A stretch of DNA of 64,000 nucleotides from JACKJK01 sp046159835 (GTDB lineage: Bacteria; Pseudomonadota; Alphaproteobacteria; Rhizobiales; Tepidamorphaceae): positions 620,001 through 684,000 of the forward strand of contig NZ_JBJXCY010000001.1 of assembly GCF_046159835.1 (NCBI RefSeq). Reading direction: 5' to 3'. Under the pieces are notes generated by a model. The model was not told the origin of the DNA. It saw only the letters and a program-made list of their open reading frames with translations, and ran no database searches. Every line of letters begins with the position of its first letter. Position 1 is the first letter of the stretch. Made by a program: the position numbers and the translations under genes. Below, one piece after another: positions 50,663 through 59,667 of the stretch.

Positions 50663-51477
50663 GCGTCCAGCAGAAAACCGAAGCCGCCCGCCAACTCCTG
50701 TCGAGCCTCGCGGACGCAGATGTCGGCCTGCAACGGCGGGCAGAGGGTTGGCGGCTCGTGCCTGTTTCATCGCCCCAAGCCGCCGGGCGAGAACTGGACG
50801 CGAGGTTGGTCGCGGATCTTCTTGCGCGCGGCATGCTTGATGCCACCGGTAACACCGCCACGCTCACCTCGCGCGGCCGGCGCTTTGCCGGGGGACCAAC
50901 CGGTCCGACCGCAACCGTTCGAACGACCAGAGCCAACGCGCATGTCGGCAGGGCAGCAAAGCAGGCGATGCCGGCGAGAGCAAAAGCCCGCCCCGCGCAG
51001 GAAAGCCCGCTCGACTGGTTGCGCCGCCGCAAGGGGCCGGACGGTGCGCCGCTGATCGGGGAAGGCGAGTACGAGGCCGGTGAGCGCCTGCGCCTCGACT
51101 ATGCACGTGCCGGGTTGATGCCGCGTTCGGGCGTCGATTTCGAAGCCGGGCCGCAATCGGGGTCGCGCCGTGGCGCGCGTGGACCCGTCGAGGTTCTCGA
51201 TGCCGCACTCGATGCGCGAGACCGCGTCAACCGCGCGCTGGACCACGTGGGCAGCGACCTGTCGGGAATGCTGGTGGACGTGTGCTGCCACCTGAAAAGC
51301 CTCGGCGAGGTCGAGGCCGAGCGCGGCTGGCCGAAGCGCTCCGCCAAGGTCGTGCTGGATATCGGCCTGTCGCGCCTGTCCCGCCACTACGGATTGCAGT
51401 CGCAGGCCGTTGGTCCGCGACGTGCGGGAAAGACGCGCAGCTGGGGCGGGGAGGGCTACCGGCCGGACATCGCCTGA
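50659..51477 (+). CDS. DUF6456 domain-containing protein
   Basis: A 272-residue protein of unknown function. The N-terminal ~75 residues look like a winged-helix or HTH fold (LVADLLARGMLDATGNTATL), a basic Ala/Arg-rich linker follows, and the C-terminal ~150 residues match DUF6456 (SPLDWLRRRKGPDG, GERLRLDYARAGLMPRSGVDF, VVLDIGLSRLSRHYGL). DUF6456 is common in Rhizobiales next to the DnaA domain IV-like gene. The ATGA overlap means the two proteins are made together and may act together on DNA. Confidence 0.88.
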   Translation: MSVQQKTEAARQLLSSLADADVGLQRRAEGWRLVPVSSPQAAGRELDARLVADLLARGMLDATGNTATLTSRGRRFAGGPTGPTATVRTTRANAHVGRAAKQAMPARAKARPAQESPLDWLRRRKGPDGAPLIGEGEYEAGERLRLDYARAGLMPRSGVDFEAGPQSGSRRGARGPVEVLDAALDARDRVNRALDHVGSDLSGMLVDVCCHLKSLGEVEAERGWPKRSAKVVLDIGLSRLSRHYGLQSQAVGPRRAGKTRSWGGEGYRPDIA

Positions 51478-51481
51478 TACT

Positions 51482-51901
51482 TCAGGCGGCCAGCGCTGCC
51501 TTCGCTTCCGCCTGCATCCGGTTCACCATCGCGCGCAACCCGTTGGAGCGTTGCTGCGAGAGATGCTCGACGAGTTGCAGCTTCTGCAGCACGTCGAGCG
51601 CATCCGTCTCCGCGATTTCGCGGGCGGGCCGTCCGGAATAAAGCGAGATGAGAATGGCGATCAGGCCCTTCACGATCAGGGCGTCACTGTCACCGAGGAA
51701 CTTGAGGTGCGGCTCGCCGCCGTCCTCGTAGACGCTGGTGTCGAGCCAGACCTGGCTGACGCAGCCGGGCACCTTGTGGGCCTCGTCATGGGCTTCGTCC
51801 GGCAGCGTTTCGAGCCCCTTGCCGAGCTCGATCACGTAGCGATACCGGTCTTCCCAGTCGTCCAGAAATTCGAAGTCTTCAATGATCGAGTCGATCGACA
51901 T
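51482..51901 (-). CDS. sufE: SufE-family sulfur acceptor
   Basis: A 139-residue protein that takes persulfide sulfur from the cysteine desulfurase SufS for Fe-S cluster assembly. The acceptor cysteine is Cys47 in KVPGCVSQVWL, the family signature; IVKGLIAILISLYSGRPARE is the second conserved segment. No other suf genes are present. It converges on the DUF6456 gene with a 4-bp gap. Confidence 0.94.
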   Translation of the reverse strand: MSIDSIIEDFEFLDDWEDRYRYVIELGKGLETLPDEAHDEAHKVPGCVSQVWLDTSVYEDGGEPHLKFLGDSDALIVKGLIAILISLYSGRPAREIAETDALDVLQKLQLVEHLSQQRSNGLRAMVNRMQAEAKAALAA

Positions 51902-52020
51902 GCGCGCCGCGTCCTGACTTGAGGTTCAGCGGCGTGTGATAACGCAGATCGAGGGTGCGGGGAAAGGGTGCGCGCGAAAAGGCGGCGCGGTGAAGACAGG
52001 GCGGCTGTCTGCCGCCCGCC

Positions 52021-52452
52021 TCAGTTGCCGTTGATCGTGCCGGTATAGGTGGCAACCGCGCTCGGCGCCGGGCCGCCATTGGCGGGCGCGGGATACTCGT
52101 AGGTCACCAGCGGTTCCTGCGTCTGGTGCGGCTGCACCTGCACGCGGGTCGTCGCCACGGTGCGGTGATCGCTGACCGAGCCTTCGCCGTCACCGGTGAA
52201 CTCGCCGATATAGCTGTAGACGAGCTTGGCGCCGTACTGCGCCTTGGAGCCGAAGTTCTTCAGCGCGCTTTCGCCCGTCTCGCAGGCGGACGGGTTGCGT
52301 TCGCAGAAGCCGCCGACGTCTGAGACGAAGGCCCGGGCCACACCGAAGGCCTCGCCTGTCGAAACCTGGACAGACGTATTGCGTCCGTCATCGGCCGGCA
52401 GAAGCAGCACGACCAGCGACAGCCAGAATGCGCAACGAAGCAAGAAGAACAT
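52021..52452 (-). CDS. DUF5330 exported protein
   Basis: A 143-residue protein with an N-terminal membrane segment or uncleaved signal (MFFLLRCAFWLSLVVLLLPA). The following DUF5330-like region includes GEAFGVARAFVSDVGGFCERNP-type sequence with two cysteines (GFCER, SACETG), then YGAKLVYSYIGEF. The C-terminus is Pro/Gln-rich and disordered. Function is unknown, and the family is essentially rhizobial. It lies upstream of sufE on the same strand with a 119-bp gap. Confidence 0.85.
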   Translation of the reverse strand: MFFLLRCAFWLSLVVLLLPADDGRNTSVQVSTGEAFGVARAFVSDVGGFCERNPSACETGESALKNFGSKAQYGAKLVYSYIGEFTGDGEGSVSDHRTVATTRVQVQPHQTQEPLVTYEYPAPANGGPAPSAVATYTGTINGN

Positions 52453-52752
52453 TGGAAAGCGCCCTTTCCCGTTTGAACTGATCCGAGCGTCCCCCGCCCG
52501 GTTTGACGATGAAAACGACCATACACAGCCGGTTTTTCAGCTGCGTTCAGCAGATAGGTACAATTTGATTGAAATCGCGGCGATTGTGCGGTCGCGGGTG
52601 CAACCTGCGGAGAAGAACCGCGGAATCGCGGGCTCTCCCGTCCGCATTAACGAAACGATCACCGTGATTTTCAAAAGGCGCGCCGGAACGGCCCTGATCC
52701 CGCCTTCACGCCGCCTTGGCCAGGCCCGCTTAGCCCTCCATTAAGTCGGCGC
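52453..52752. promoter_or_regulatory. Divergent intergenic region before sensor kinase
   Basis: Three hundred bases without a gene. It contains isolated TTAA-type words (GCATTAACGA at 52646-52655, CATTAAG at 52740-52746) that could be CtrA half-sites in an alphaproteobacterium, but no full TTAA-N7-TTAA site. No other structure was seen. Confidence 0.25.
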
Positions 52753-54687
52753 GTGAAACTTAGAGGGACAGTAGACGTGTTTGGGGCGGCACCGCGTATT
52801 GGTGTCGATGAGAGTGTGACGAGTATCGAAGTACAGACGGCGGGCAGCGCGCGATCCGGAATGGACGGATTGATGCATGTGCCGATCCATGCCGACCCGC
52901 AGCAGGCCATGGACCATCGCGCCTTTGTCGCGAGCCACCTCTCGGTCGGCCTCGTCGCGCTGGCAACGCTGCCGCTCTATCTCGCCTTCGCACACGAAGT
53001 CACCGGCCCCGGCGTCATCGCGGCCTTCATGCTGACCCTCCCGCTGGCGACAGCGCTCTATGCCATGCACATGGGCGTGGTCGAGCGCGCGCATCTCATT
53101 TCCGTTTCCTCCAGCGCCGTCCTGCTCGGCGCGCTGACGGCTGCCACCGGCGGCTTCGTGTCCGACGTGCTGCCGTCGCTGGCGCTCGTCCTCGGGCTGG
53201 GCTTCGCCATGGGCGACATGCGCACCCAGAAGGTCGCCGCCGGCCTCACCGTCGGCATCGTCATAGCCTTCACCGCCATTCACATGGGCGGGCTGATGGT
53301 GGGTTTCCCGATCGACGCGGCTCTGCCGCTTCCCGCCTGGCTGACGGGGGCGCTAATTGCATCGCCCGCCATGCTGCATGGCGCGGTCTGGATCCACGCC
53401 ACGCGGCTCATCTCGCGTGACAGCGCGCGCCGGGCGCGCGCCCATCTCGACCGGCAGTCCTCGATGATGGACAACGCCGCCGACCTCATCACCCTGCACA
53501 ACCGCGCCGGCAACCTCGTTCAGGCCTCGCAGGCCGCGACGCGCCTGCTGGGCGTCGACCCGTCGATGCTGGAGGATGCCGGCCTCTTCAACCGCATTCA
53601 CGTTGCCGACCGTCCTGCCTTCCTGCGGCTTCTCGACCTGGCGCAGACAGGCCGCGAGACGGACCCTGCCGATATCCGCATCCGCATCGGCGATTCGGTT
53701 GACGGCGCACCGGTCCACGGCTGGTTCGAGATGCGTTGCCGCGCCGTGCCGGGTACCGAGGACATCATCGTGGTGCTGCGCGACAGCGGCCAGCGCAAGG
53801 CGCACGACGAGGCCGTTGACGCGGCCATCGAGACGGCCGAACGCGCCAATGCCATGAAGACGCGGTTCCTCGCCAGCGTCAGCCACGAGCTGCGCACCCC
53901 GCTCAATGCGATCATCGGTTTCTCGGAGGTGCTGGAGCAGGGCATCTTCGGCGAGTTCTCCAATTCCAAGCACAAGGAATACGCGGGTCTCATCCACCAG
54001 AGCGGCCGCCACCTGCTGGACGTCGTGAACGACATTCTCGACATGTCGAAGATCGAGGCCGGCAAGTTCGAGATCGTGCCGGAGCCTTTCGACGCCGAGC
54101 AGGTGCTCGTCAACTGCGCTGCCATCCTCGGCAACCGCGCGGACGAGAACGGCGTCACCGTGCGCCTCGCCATCGAGCCGCACCTGCCGGAACTGACGGC
54201 GGACCAGCGTGCGCTCAAGCAGATCGGCCTCAACCTGCTGTCCAACGCGATCAAGTTCACCCGCGAGAACACAGCCGAGGGCCGCAGCGAAGTCGTGATC
54301 GGCGCACGCCGCAAGGGTGACTGCCTGCACATCACCTTCAAGGACAATGGCATCGGCATCTCCACCGAGGATCTTGCTCACGTGGGCGAGCCGTTCTACC
54401 AGGCGCATTCGTCCTATGACCGCTCCTACGAGGGCACCGGTCTCGGCCTTTCGGTCGTGCGCGGCCTCGTGGACCTCCACGGCGGGCGCATGACCATCGA
54501 CAGCACGCTGGGCAAGGGCACGACCGTGACCATCGTCTTGCCGCTGGCAGGCCCGTCCGACACAAAGGCTGTGGCCGAGAGTGTCATCGAGACGCTGCCG
54601 TCGCGGCCGCGCAATGCAGATGGCCCGCGGGCGACCGTTGCCGCCGATCTCGCCCTCGTCGAACCGCTCACCCGCAAGGCAGGCTGA
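52753..54687 (+). CDS. PAS sensor histidine kinase (PleC/DivJ-like)
   Basis: A membrane kinase of up to 644 residues. About six N-terminal membrane helices (~residues 60-215) are followed by a PAS domain (LITLHNRAGNLVQASQAATR, about 235-360). The HisKA helix carries phospho-acceptor His378 in SVSHELRTPLNAIIGFSEVL, and the HATPase domain has LNLLSNAIKFT, DNGIGIS and GTGLGLSVVRGLVDLHGG. The HELRTPLNAIIGFSE wording and the membrane part resemble PleC/DivJ kinases of the alphaproteobacterial cell-cycle circuit; that is an inference. The GTG start at 52753 has no good SD, and an ATG at 52861 is possible. Confidence 0.88.
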   Translation: MKLRGTVDVFGAAPRIGVDESVTSIEVQTAGSARSGMDGLMHVPIHADPQQAMDHRAFVASHLSVGLVALATLPLYLAFAHEVTGPGVIAAFMLTLPLATALYAMHMGVVERAHLISVSSSAVLLGALTAATGGFVSDVLPSLALVLGLGFAMGDMRTQKVAAGLTVGIVIAFTAIHMGGLMVGFPIDAALPLPAWLTGALIASPAMLHGAVWIHATRLISRDSARRARAHLDRQSSMMDNAADLITLHNRAGNLVQASQAATRLLGVDPSMLEDAGLFNRIHVADRPAFLRLLDLAQTGRETDPADIRIRIGDSVDGAPVHGWFEMRCRAVPGTEDIIVVLRDSGQRKAHDEAVDAAIETAERANAMKTRFLASVSHELRTPLNAIIGFSEVLEQGIFGEFSNSKHKEYAGLIHQSGRHLLDVVNDILDMSKIEAGKFEIVPEPFDAEQVLVNCAAILGNRADENGVTVRLAIEPHLPELTADQRALKQIGLNLLSNAIKFTRENTAEGRSEVVIGARRKGDCLHITFKDNGIGISTEDLAHVGEPFYQAHSSYDRSYEGTGLGLSVVRGLVDLHGGRMTIDSTLGKGTTVTIVLPLAGPSDTKAVAESVIETLPSRPRNADGPRATVAADLALVEPLTRKAG

Positions 54688-55682
54688 TGACGTCAATGAC
54701 TGGAATGGAAACCGACACGATGACACTTCGCGCGCGCGACGAATGGGACGAGATGGACGATGAACCGCGCGGTCCGCGCGGCTTCCTGCCCGCGGTTCCG
54801 CTGCGCCGGCATGCCCGCCGTATCGCCATGTTCGGCGCCGTCGCCGTTTGGGGCGTGGTTGGCTACAACGCGCTGGTACTTCAGCCCGGCCCGCATCCCG
54901 CGCCGTTCTTCTCTGTCAACCGCACGCTGTCTTCGGGCCAGCAGGCACCCGAACAGGCCCAGCGCCTGCAGCCTGCCGACCCGGCTGGGCCGGTCGTGCG
55001 CCGCCAAGCTGCGCCCACTGCGCCGCAGGCCGAGCCGATCACTTTCGACCAGCCGATGATCCTGCGCATCCAGCATGCGCTCCTGCAGCGAGGCTATGAC
55101 GTGGGCGAGCCGGACGGCCTCATGGGTCCGCGCACGCGAGCAGCCATTTCCGCGTTCGAAAGTGGTGTTGGCCTGACGCCGACAGGCGAACCGAGCGCAG
55201 CACTTGTCGAGCGTCTGGACGTGGATCGCGCCGCGCCGGCACCTGAGCCGGTCCAGACACGCTCGCAGGCCGCGCCGCAGCCTGCCGCGCAGCCGGCCCC
55301 GCAAGCCACCTCGCAGGGTGGCAGCGAAATGGAACGAGCGCTGTCCATGGCCGAGCGTGAGCCCGATACCGGCACCCGTGTTGTCCGCACGCAGGCCGTC
55401 CGCATCGATGACCTGATCGCCGGCGCACCTCCCGGCGGCAGCGACCCCTCGCTCGTCCCGGTTCCTGCCGCGCCTGTCGGTGACCCCGTCATCGCCCAGG
55501 TCCAGAACGTGCTGGCCTCCATCGGCTATGCGCCCGGCAAGATCGACGGCTTTGCTGGTGCCGATACCCAGAATGCCATCGCGCGCTTCCGCGCCGACCG
55601 TGGCCTTCCCGCTGGAACATCGGTGACCCAGGACCTGCTGAACGAGCTGACCCGCGTCAGCGGCGTGGCGATCCAGTACTGA
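54687..55682 (+). CDS. Membrane-anchored protein with two peptidoglycan-binding domains
   Basis: A 331-residue protein. One membrane segment (RIAMFGAVAVWGVVGYNALV, about residues 45-65) is followed by two PG_binding_1 domains: ILRIQHALLQRGYDVGEPDG near 125-170 and IAQVQNVLASIGYAPGKIDG near 270-315. They are linked by a Pro/Ala/Gln-rich segment. No catalytic domain is present. The start overlaps the kinase stop (TGATG), so kinase and wall-binding protein are made together, suggesting a link between envelope and signalling. Confidence 0.87.
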   Translation: MTSMTGMETDTMTLRARDEWDEMDDEPRGPRGFLPAVPLRRHARRIAMFGAVAVWGVVGYNALVLQPGPHPAPFFSVNRTLSSGQQAPEQAQRLQPADPAGPVVRRQAAPTAPQAEPITFDQPMILRIQHALLQRGYDVGEPDGLMGPRTRAAISAFESGVGLTPTGEPSAALVERLDVDRAAPAPEPVQTRSQAAPQPAAQPAPQATSQGGSEMERALSMAEREPDTGTRVVRTQAVRIDDLIAGAPPGGSDPSLVPVPAAPVGDPVIAQVQNVLASIGYAPGKIDGFAGADTQNAIARFRADRGLPAGTSVTQDLLNELTRVSGVAIQY

Positions 55683-55692
55683 GGCGAGACCT

Positions 55693-56037
55693 GTGCGCCT
55701 GCGCAGTGACCTCTGGGTCGCGGCCTATATCCGCAAGGTGAACGGGGACGGCGCGTTTGCGGTGCTTCAGCGCCGCGGCGCGGCGGAAGCCGGTGCCATC
55801 TGGATCGCGGTGGAAGACGGCGCGCGCCGGCATCATCTCTTTACACCGGCTCCGCAGACACTGACCGGCGACACGCTGGACCGCGTGTTCGAGCGCCGTT
55901 CGCCTGAGGAAGGGCTCGACGGCCTGCAACTCGCGGAAGCGATTGCCCGCGAGACAAGATTCGACTCGGACCTCTGGGTCGTGGCGGTGGACGACGGCGA
56001 GGGCCGTCATTTTCTTGAAAACGTGGTGGAAGCCTGA
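55693..56037 (+). CDS. DUF1491 family protein
   Basis: A 114-residue cytosolic protein matching DUF1491: LRSDLWVAAYIRKVNGDGAF, AVLQRRGAAEAGAIWIAV and IARETRFDSDLWVVAVDDGE. The family is small, found mainly in alphaproteobacteria, and without known function. A GTG start at 55693 lies 10 bp after the peptidoglycan-binding gene, in the same direction. It converges on the DUF2336 gene with a 3-bp gap. Confidence 0.88.
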   Translation: MRLRSDLWVAAYIRKVNGDGAFAVLQRRGAAEAGAIWIAVEDGARRHHLFTPAPQTLTGDTLDRVFERRSPEEGLDGLQLAEAIARETRFDSDLWVVAVDDGEGRHFLENVVEA

Positions 56038-56040
56038 GCC

Positions 56041-57192
56041 TTACGAGGCGAGGCTCGCACCGGCCATCTCCGAGCGGCGGAACTGCGCGCCCCGGCGCGC
56101 GGCAACCGGCGACACACGCTGTGCCTGCGTGACTTCTGCCTCGCGGCGGGTGGCGTGGATCTGCTCGTCGCACGGCTTGTCGCACAGCGCCTGGAACAGC
56201 CGGCCCGAAGCGCCAGACTTGAGAAACTCGATATCATTCAGCAGCAGTGCACTGCGCGCCGCGGTGTGGGGCGCAAGCGCTGCAAGCAGGGATGTTGCTT
56301 GCTCGCGCGACACCTGCATGGCACCCAGCAGCATGGCCAGCGGCTCGCCGCTCTCGTCGGCAAGGATGCGGGCCGAGTTGGCACGCGAGATTGACGCGAC
56401 CCGCGCCAGCCCCGCGATCAGGTCTTCCGCGCGGCCGGTTTCGGCGAGCTGGACCAACGCATCGCAGATGCGAGCGGCGAGCCCGCCGAAGCGCTCGTCC
56501 AGCGTCGCGATGCGCGCGGAGGGCTTGCGGGAGACGACGGTCATGACGGCTTCACGCGCGCTGCGGTCACCTGCCCAGAACAGCTTGGCGAGCGTGCGGT
56601 CGGGCAGCGTGGTCGCAACCATCGGTGCAGGCTTGCGAACGGTTTCGAGTTGCTCGGCGACCGCCACCGTTTCGGCAATGACCGCCGTCCCGGTGTCGTC
56701 GGCCCGCCGCCGGGCCAGCCACTGTGCCTGATCTGCCATGATTTTGGCTCCGTGGTTTGCATGAAGCGCTTCGTCGATACGCGGATGGCCCCGCGACAGC
56801 AGGGCATCGACGACGATGTCGCCAAGCGCTTCGCGGTCGCAGATCGCCAGCGAATGCTCGACGGAGTTGTTGCGGATGATTCGGATGAGATCGCCCTCCG
56901 ACAGGATGTCGGATGTGCGCAGTATCGGGGCGGCGGCCTCGATGGCATCTTCGGCCAGGGCCTGCGCCAACCGGTGTGGAATGTCGGGATGGTCGGCCAG
57001 CAGCCGCGCGACGCCGGCACGCGTGGACAGGTCGACATAGGGCAGCATGGCCCCGGCAATGGCCGGATAATGGATGAGTTCCGGGCGGCGCGCCTGCGAA
57101 TTGCCGCGCACGAAATCCTCGGTCAACCCGAGCAGCGTGTCCGCGCGCGCGTTACCGGTCTGTCCCAGCTTGTTCTGTGCGGTCCCTGACAT
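56041..57192 (-). CDS. DUF2336 domain-containing protein
   Basis: A 383-residue protein of the DUF2336 family, composed of helical HEAT-like repeats (GVARLLADHPDIPHRLAQAL, HSLAICDREALGDIVVDALL). LLGLTEDFVRGNSQARRPEL at the start is typical. DUF2336 proteins are widespread in alphaproteobacteria with no assigned role, although some members are linked to polar or motility functions. A GGGGGGA SD supports the ATG at 57192; an in-frame start 42 bases earlier is less likely. Confidence 0.87.
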   Translation of the reverse strand: MSGTAQNKLGQTGNARADTLLGLTEDFVRGNSQARRPELIHYPAIAGAMLPYVDLSTRAGVARLLADHPDIPHRLAQALAEDAIEAAAPILRTSDILSEGDLIRIIRNNSVEHSLAICDREALGDIVVDALLSRGHPRIDEALHANHGAKIMADQAQWLARRRADDTGTAVIAETVAVAEQLETVRKPAPMVATTLPDRTLAKLFWAGDRSAREAVMTVVSRKPSARIATLDERFGGLAARICDALVQLAETGRAEDLIAGLARVASISRANSARILADESGEPLAMLLGAMQVSREQATSLLAALAPHTAARSALLLNDIEFLKSGASGRLFQALCDKPCDEQIHATRREAEVTQAQRVSPVAARRGAQFRRSEMAGASLAS

Positions 57193-57369
57193 GTGTCCCC
57201 CCGGCATCACTGCCGGCACGAATGGCGCTCCCAACCCGGAACCGAGGCTAGACCGAGCATCGTTAGCAAAGTGTTAACCCTACCGATTTCCTAATAAGCC
57301 AGCGCGAACCGCCATGGGGCGGGGGCGACCATACATGCGGAGGAGCGGGCTGAACGCCCGGGTACACCC

Positions 57370-57561
57370 ATGGGTAATGTCATCGAGTTATCGCAGTTCG
57401 AGGTGCCTGCGGACAAACCGAAGCGGGAAAATCCCGCAGCATCAACGGCTGAAGTCATCATATTCCCCGGCGTGCGTATCGATTACGCAGCGGTTTCGAT
57501 GGACGACGATCCACCAGGACCGGACCGCTCGCCGAGGCGCGCAAGGCGGCGCGACGCCTGA
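57370..57561 (+). CDS. Small conserved protein with FPGVRI motif
   Basis: A 63-residue acidic/basic protein: MGNVIELSQFEVP at the start, AEVIIFPGVRIDY in the middle and a C-terminal Arg-rich end (RSPRRARRRDA). Short proteins with an IIFPGVRIER-like core recur in alphaproteobacteria; function is unknown. It precedes the exported protein at 57600 by 38 bp on the same strand. Confidence 0.6.
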   Translation: MGNVIELSQFEVPADKPKRENPAASTAEVIIFPGVRIDYAAVSMDDDPPGPDRSPRRARRRDA

Positions 57562-57599
57562 GACGGCAAGGGGCCGAAGAGCCCGGAACGGAGGCTGCC

Positions 57600-58400
57600 G
57601 TGAAAGCGGCTATCGCTATCAGCGTGGCGCTCGCCACGACCCTGACCTGGCCGGCCGAAGCAGGCCGGCTGGGCGACTTCGGCCGTCCGGAGCCGTCCGT
57701 CGTCACCGGTGCGATCCTGCCATGGATCGGCAACAAGCTGGCTGCCCGGCGCGGCGAGCCTGTCTCGCGCTTCCAGTTGACCGACTGGGAAATGGAATTG
57801 CGCGCACGCGCCTACAGCATGTTCATGCCCATGCACCGGCTGCATTTCTTCGCCCGCCACCGTGCCGAACTGGTTCGCACTCGCGTCTGGCCAGACGAGA
57901 AATACCGTATCCACGTCGCCAGCTATTACACCGCGCTGCGTGCGCAAGGCTTCATCTCGACGCCCGCCCGCTACAATGCGCTGGAGCAGGCGATCCGCGC
58001 CGACCTCGCCCTCATCGAACCGTTCATCGTCACCGCCGAGCGCGTCTACGCAGACGACCGCCGCCGCATGGACGCGCTGCGCGCCTCCGCCGCCGCGCAT
58101 GAACTCGGCGTCGATGCCGAGGCGCGAATCTACGAAAACCGCCGCGTGACGGATTGGGCCGTGATCGCCATGCAGTGGCGCGTGGAAGCCTATATCTTCG
58201 CACTCGACACGACGCGCATCGAGATGCCGTCCGTTCGCGCAGTCGACGTGGAGATGGCCTTGCGGCGTCTGTCGGCTGCCGTCGACATCATGGCCGCCAG
58301 TATAGACCGCATGGAAGCTGACCTGCTGATCGAGGGACATCTTCCCCCCGATGTTCCGCCGGGGCCGATCGACCTGCAGGGACCCGTCTACAAGCGCTGA
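57600..58400 (+). CDS. Exported helical protein, unknown function
   Basis: A 266-residue protein with a short Sec signal (AAIAISVALATTLTWPAEA). The mature chain is helical, with many Arg and Ala residues and amphipathic repeats (RARAYSMFMPMHRLHFFARH, AVIAMQWRVEAYIFALDTTR), and ends Pro-rich. No family is recognised. The GTG at 57600 follows a GGAGG SD at 57589-57593, which decides the start. Presumably periplasmic. Confidence 0.75.
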   Translation: MKAAIAISVALATTLTWPAEAGRLGDFGRPEPSVVTGAILPWIGNKLAARRGEPVSRFQLTDWEMELRARAYSMFMPMHRLHFFARHRAELVRTRVWPDEKYRIHVASYYTALRAQGFISTPARYNALEQAIRADLALIEPFIVTAERVYADDRRRMDALRASAAAHELGVDAEARIYENRRVTDWAVIAMQWRVEAYIFALDTTRIEMPSVRAVDVEMALRRLSAAVDIMAASIDRMEADLLIEGHLPPDVPPGPIDLQGPVYKR

Positions 58401-58419
58401 CGCGTCCGCTTGTCCAAGC

Positions 58420-58998
58420 CTATTGCGCCGGGACCGGCTTGGTTTCGGCACCCGCGGGCAACGTCCCGCACGTCGTCTGCTTCAGGGCTTCGATGACGCC
58501 GACGCGCATGCTCGGCGTCTGTGCCAGCGCGCGGATGATGATGTAGCCGCGCGTGAACGGCAGAGACACCTGCACGACGTCGGACGGAGCCGCTTCCGGG
58601 TCCACGGTGAGTTCGCGGGTCTGGCCGGGGTCGCGCAGCTCGATGGAAAGTCTTCCCTCGATCGCGGCGGAATGCGTCAGCCCGTAGAAATAGGCCCCGT
58701 TCTCCCGGTGGATCGAGAACGCCCAATAGGGGCTCTGCAGATCAGCCGTGATGCGGTGCGGACCCTGTTCCAGGTTGATCCGGCAGATGCCGATGGGAAG
58801 GTAGGGATCGAGGAACGGCGGACGCCGCTCGCTCTCTTCCACGTCTTCCAGCAGCGCGACGCGCCCCTCCGGCGCGACATCGTAGAGAAGGCTCAGCGCG
58901 CTGGCCGGTGCAAGGCGCGGAATCCACAGGATGACCGTAATGTGGATGGCCGCACCCAGCAGGAGGATCGCGAGCAGCAAGGTCAGCAGGCGGCTCAT
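58420..58998 (-). CDS. DUF1254-like membrane-anchored protein
   Basis: A 192-residue protein with one N-terminal membrane helix (LLTLLLAILLLGAAIHITVIL) and a periplasmic beta-rich domain related to the DUF1254 family (SPYWAFSIHRENGAYFYGLT, PFTRGYIIIRALAQTP). Larger bacterial proteins carry DUF1254 and DUF1214 on one chain; here they are two genes. The start overlaps the stop of the DUF1214 gene (ATGA), so the products probably form a pair. Function unknown. Confidence 0.85.
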   Translation of the reverse strand: MSRLLTLLLAILLLGAAIHITVILWIPRLAPASALSLLYDVAPEGRVALLEDVEESERRPPFLDPYLPIGICRINLEQGPHRITADLQSPYWAFSIHRENGAYFYGLTHSAAIEGRLSIELRDPGQTRELTVDPEAAPSDVVQVSLPFTRGYIIIRALAQTPSMRVGVIEALKQTTCGTLPAGAETKPVPAQ

Positions 58999-59573
58999 GC
59001 ACAGCCCTCGCGCACGATGCGGGGCAGTTCGGCGCCTTCGAACTTGCTGCCGAGCGCGACGGGCGTGTCGTAAAAGCGCAGGAACAGCCGCATCGGCCCG
59101 TCGCCCGTCATGGGGATCCAGTTGCCGGCCTGCGGCTGCGAGGAGAGGCGGATCTCGAAGGAGCCGTCGCGCTTGTAGATTGCCTCGGAACTGGAGAAGC
59201 CGGGACGTTCGGACGGGTTCTCGACTGCCAGCCGGCTGCGCGCGTCATAGGCCGTCAGCGTCCACCACTGGGCCGGCGGTGCCTTGCCGAAGACCCGGTA
59301 GGTGCATTCGCGCAGCAGCGGGTTGTCTTCATCGTCCGCGGCTGCCGAAAAGGTGATGGACTGACCGCCAACCAGCGGCAATTCGCCGGAGCGCGCGAAG
59401 GTTGCCCGCGTATAGGGGTCGGCATCGGGCATGCCCGCATGGGTCCATGCCACCCAGTTACCGCGTTTGATGGCCTCGAACCCTAGTCCCCGATCGACCG
59501 CATGGAACGCCGACCAGATGCCGAGCGCCAGCGCCAGCGCCGTCACGAATACCAGTTGAAGCAGGAACAACAT
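58995..59573 (-). CDS. DUF1214 membrane-anchored protein
   Basis: A 192-residue protein. An N-terminal anchor (LLQLVFVTALALALGIW) precedes a DUF1214 domain: REC-type start LRECTYRVFGKAPPAQWWTL, AYDARSRLAVENPSERPGFS, and QAGNWIPMTGDGPMRLFLRF with FYDTP, all family hallmarks. Function unknown. It forms a two-gene operon with the DUF1254-like gene by ATGA overlap. Confidence 0.9.
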   Translation of the reverse strand: MLFLLQLVFVTALALALGIWSAFHAVDRGLGFEAIKRGNWVAWTHAGMPDADPYTRATFARSGELPLVGGQSITFSAAADDEDNPLLRECTYRVFGKAPPAQWWTLTAYDARSRLAVENPSERPGFSSSEAIYKRDGSFEIRLSSQPQAGNWIPMTGDGPMRLFLRFYDTPVALGSKFEGAELPRIVREGCA

Positions 59574-59667
59574 CTACAGCCGTGCGAATCGTCGTCGTGC
59601 CTGCAGGCGCAGGCAGCCCCTCGTTACGGGGAATGAACGTTGCCGCGTGCGTGGTGTCAATGGCGGC

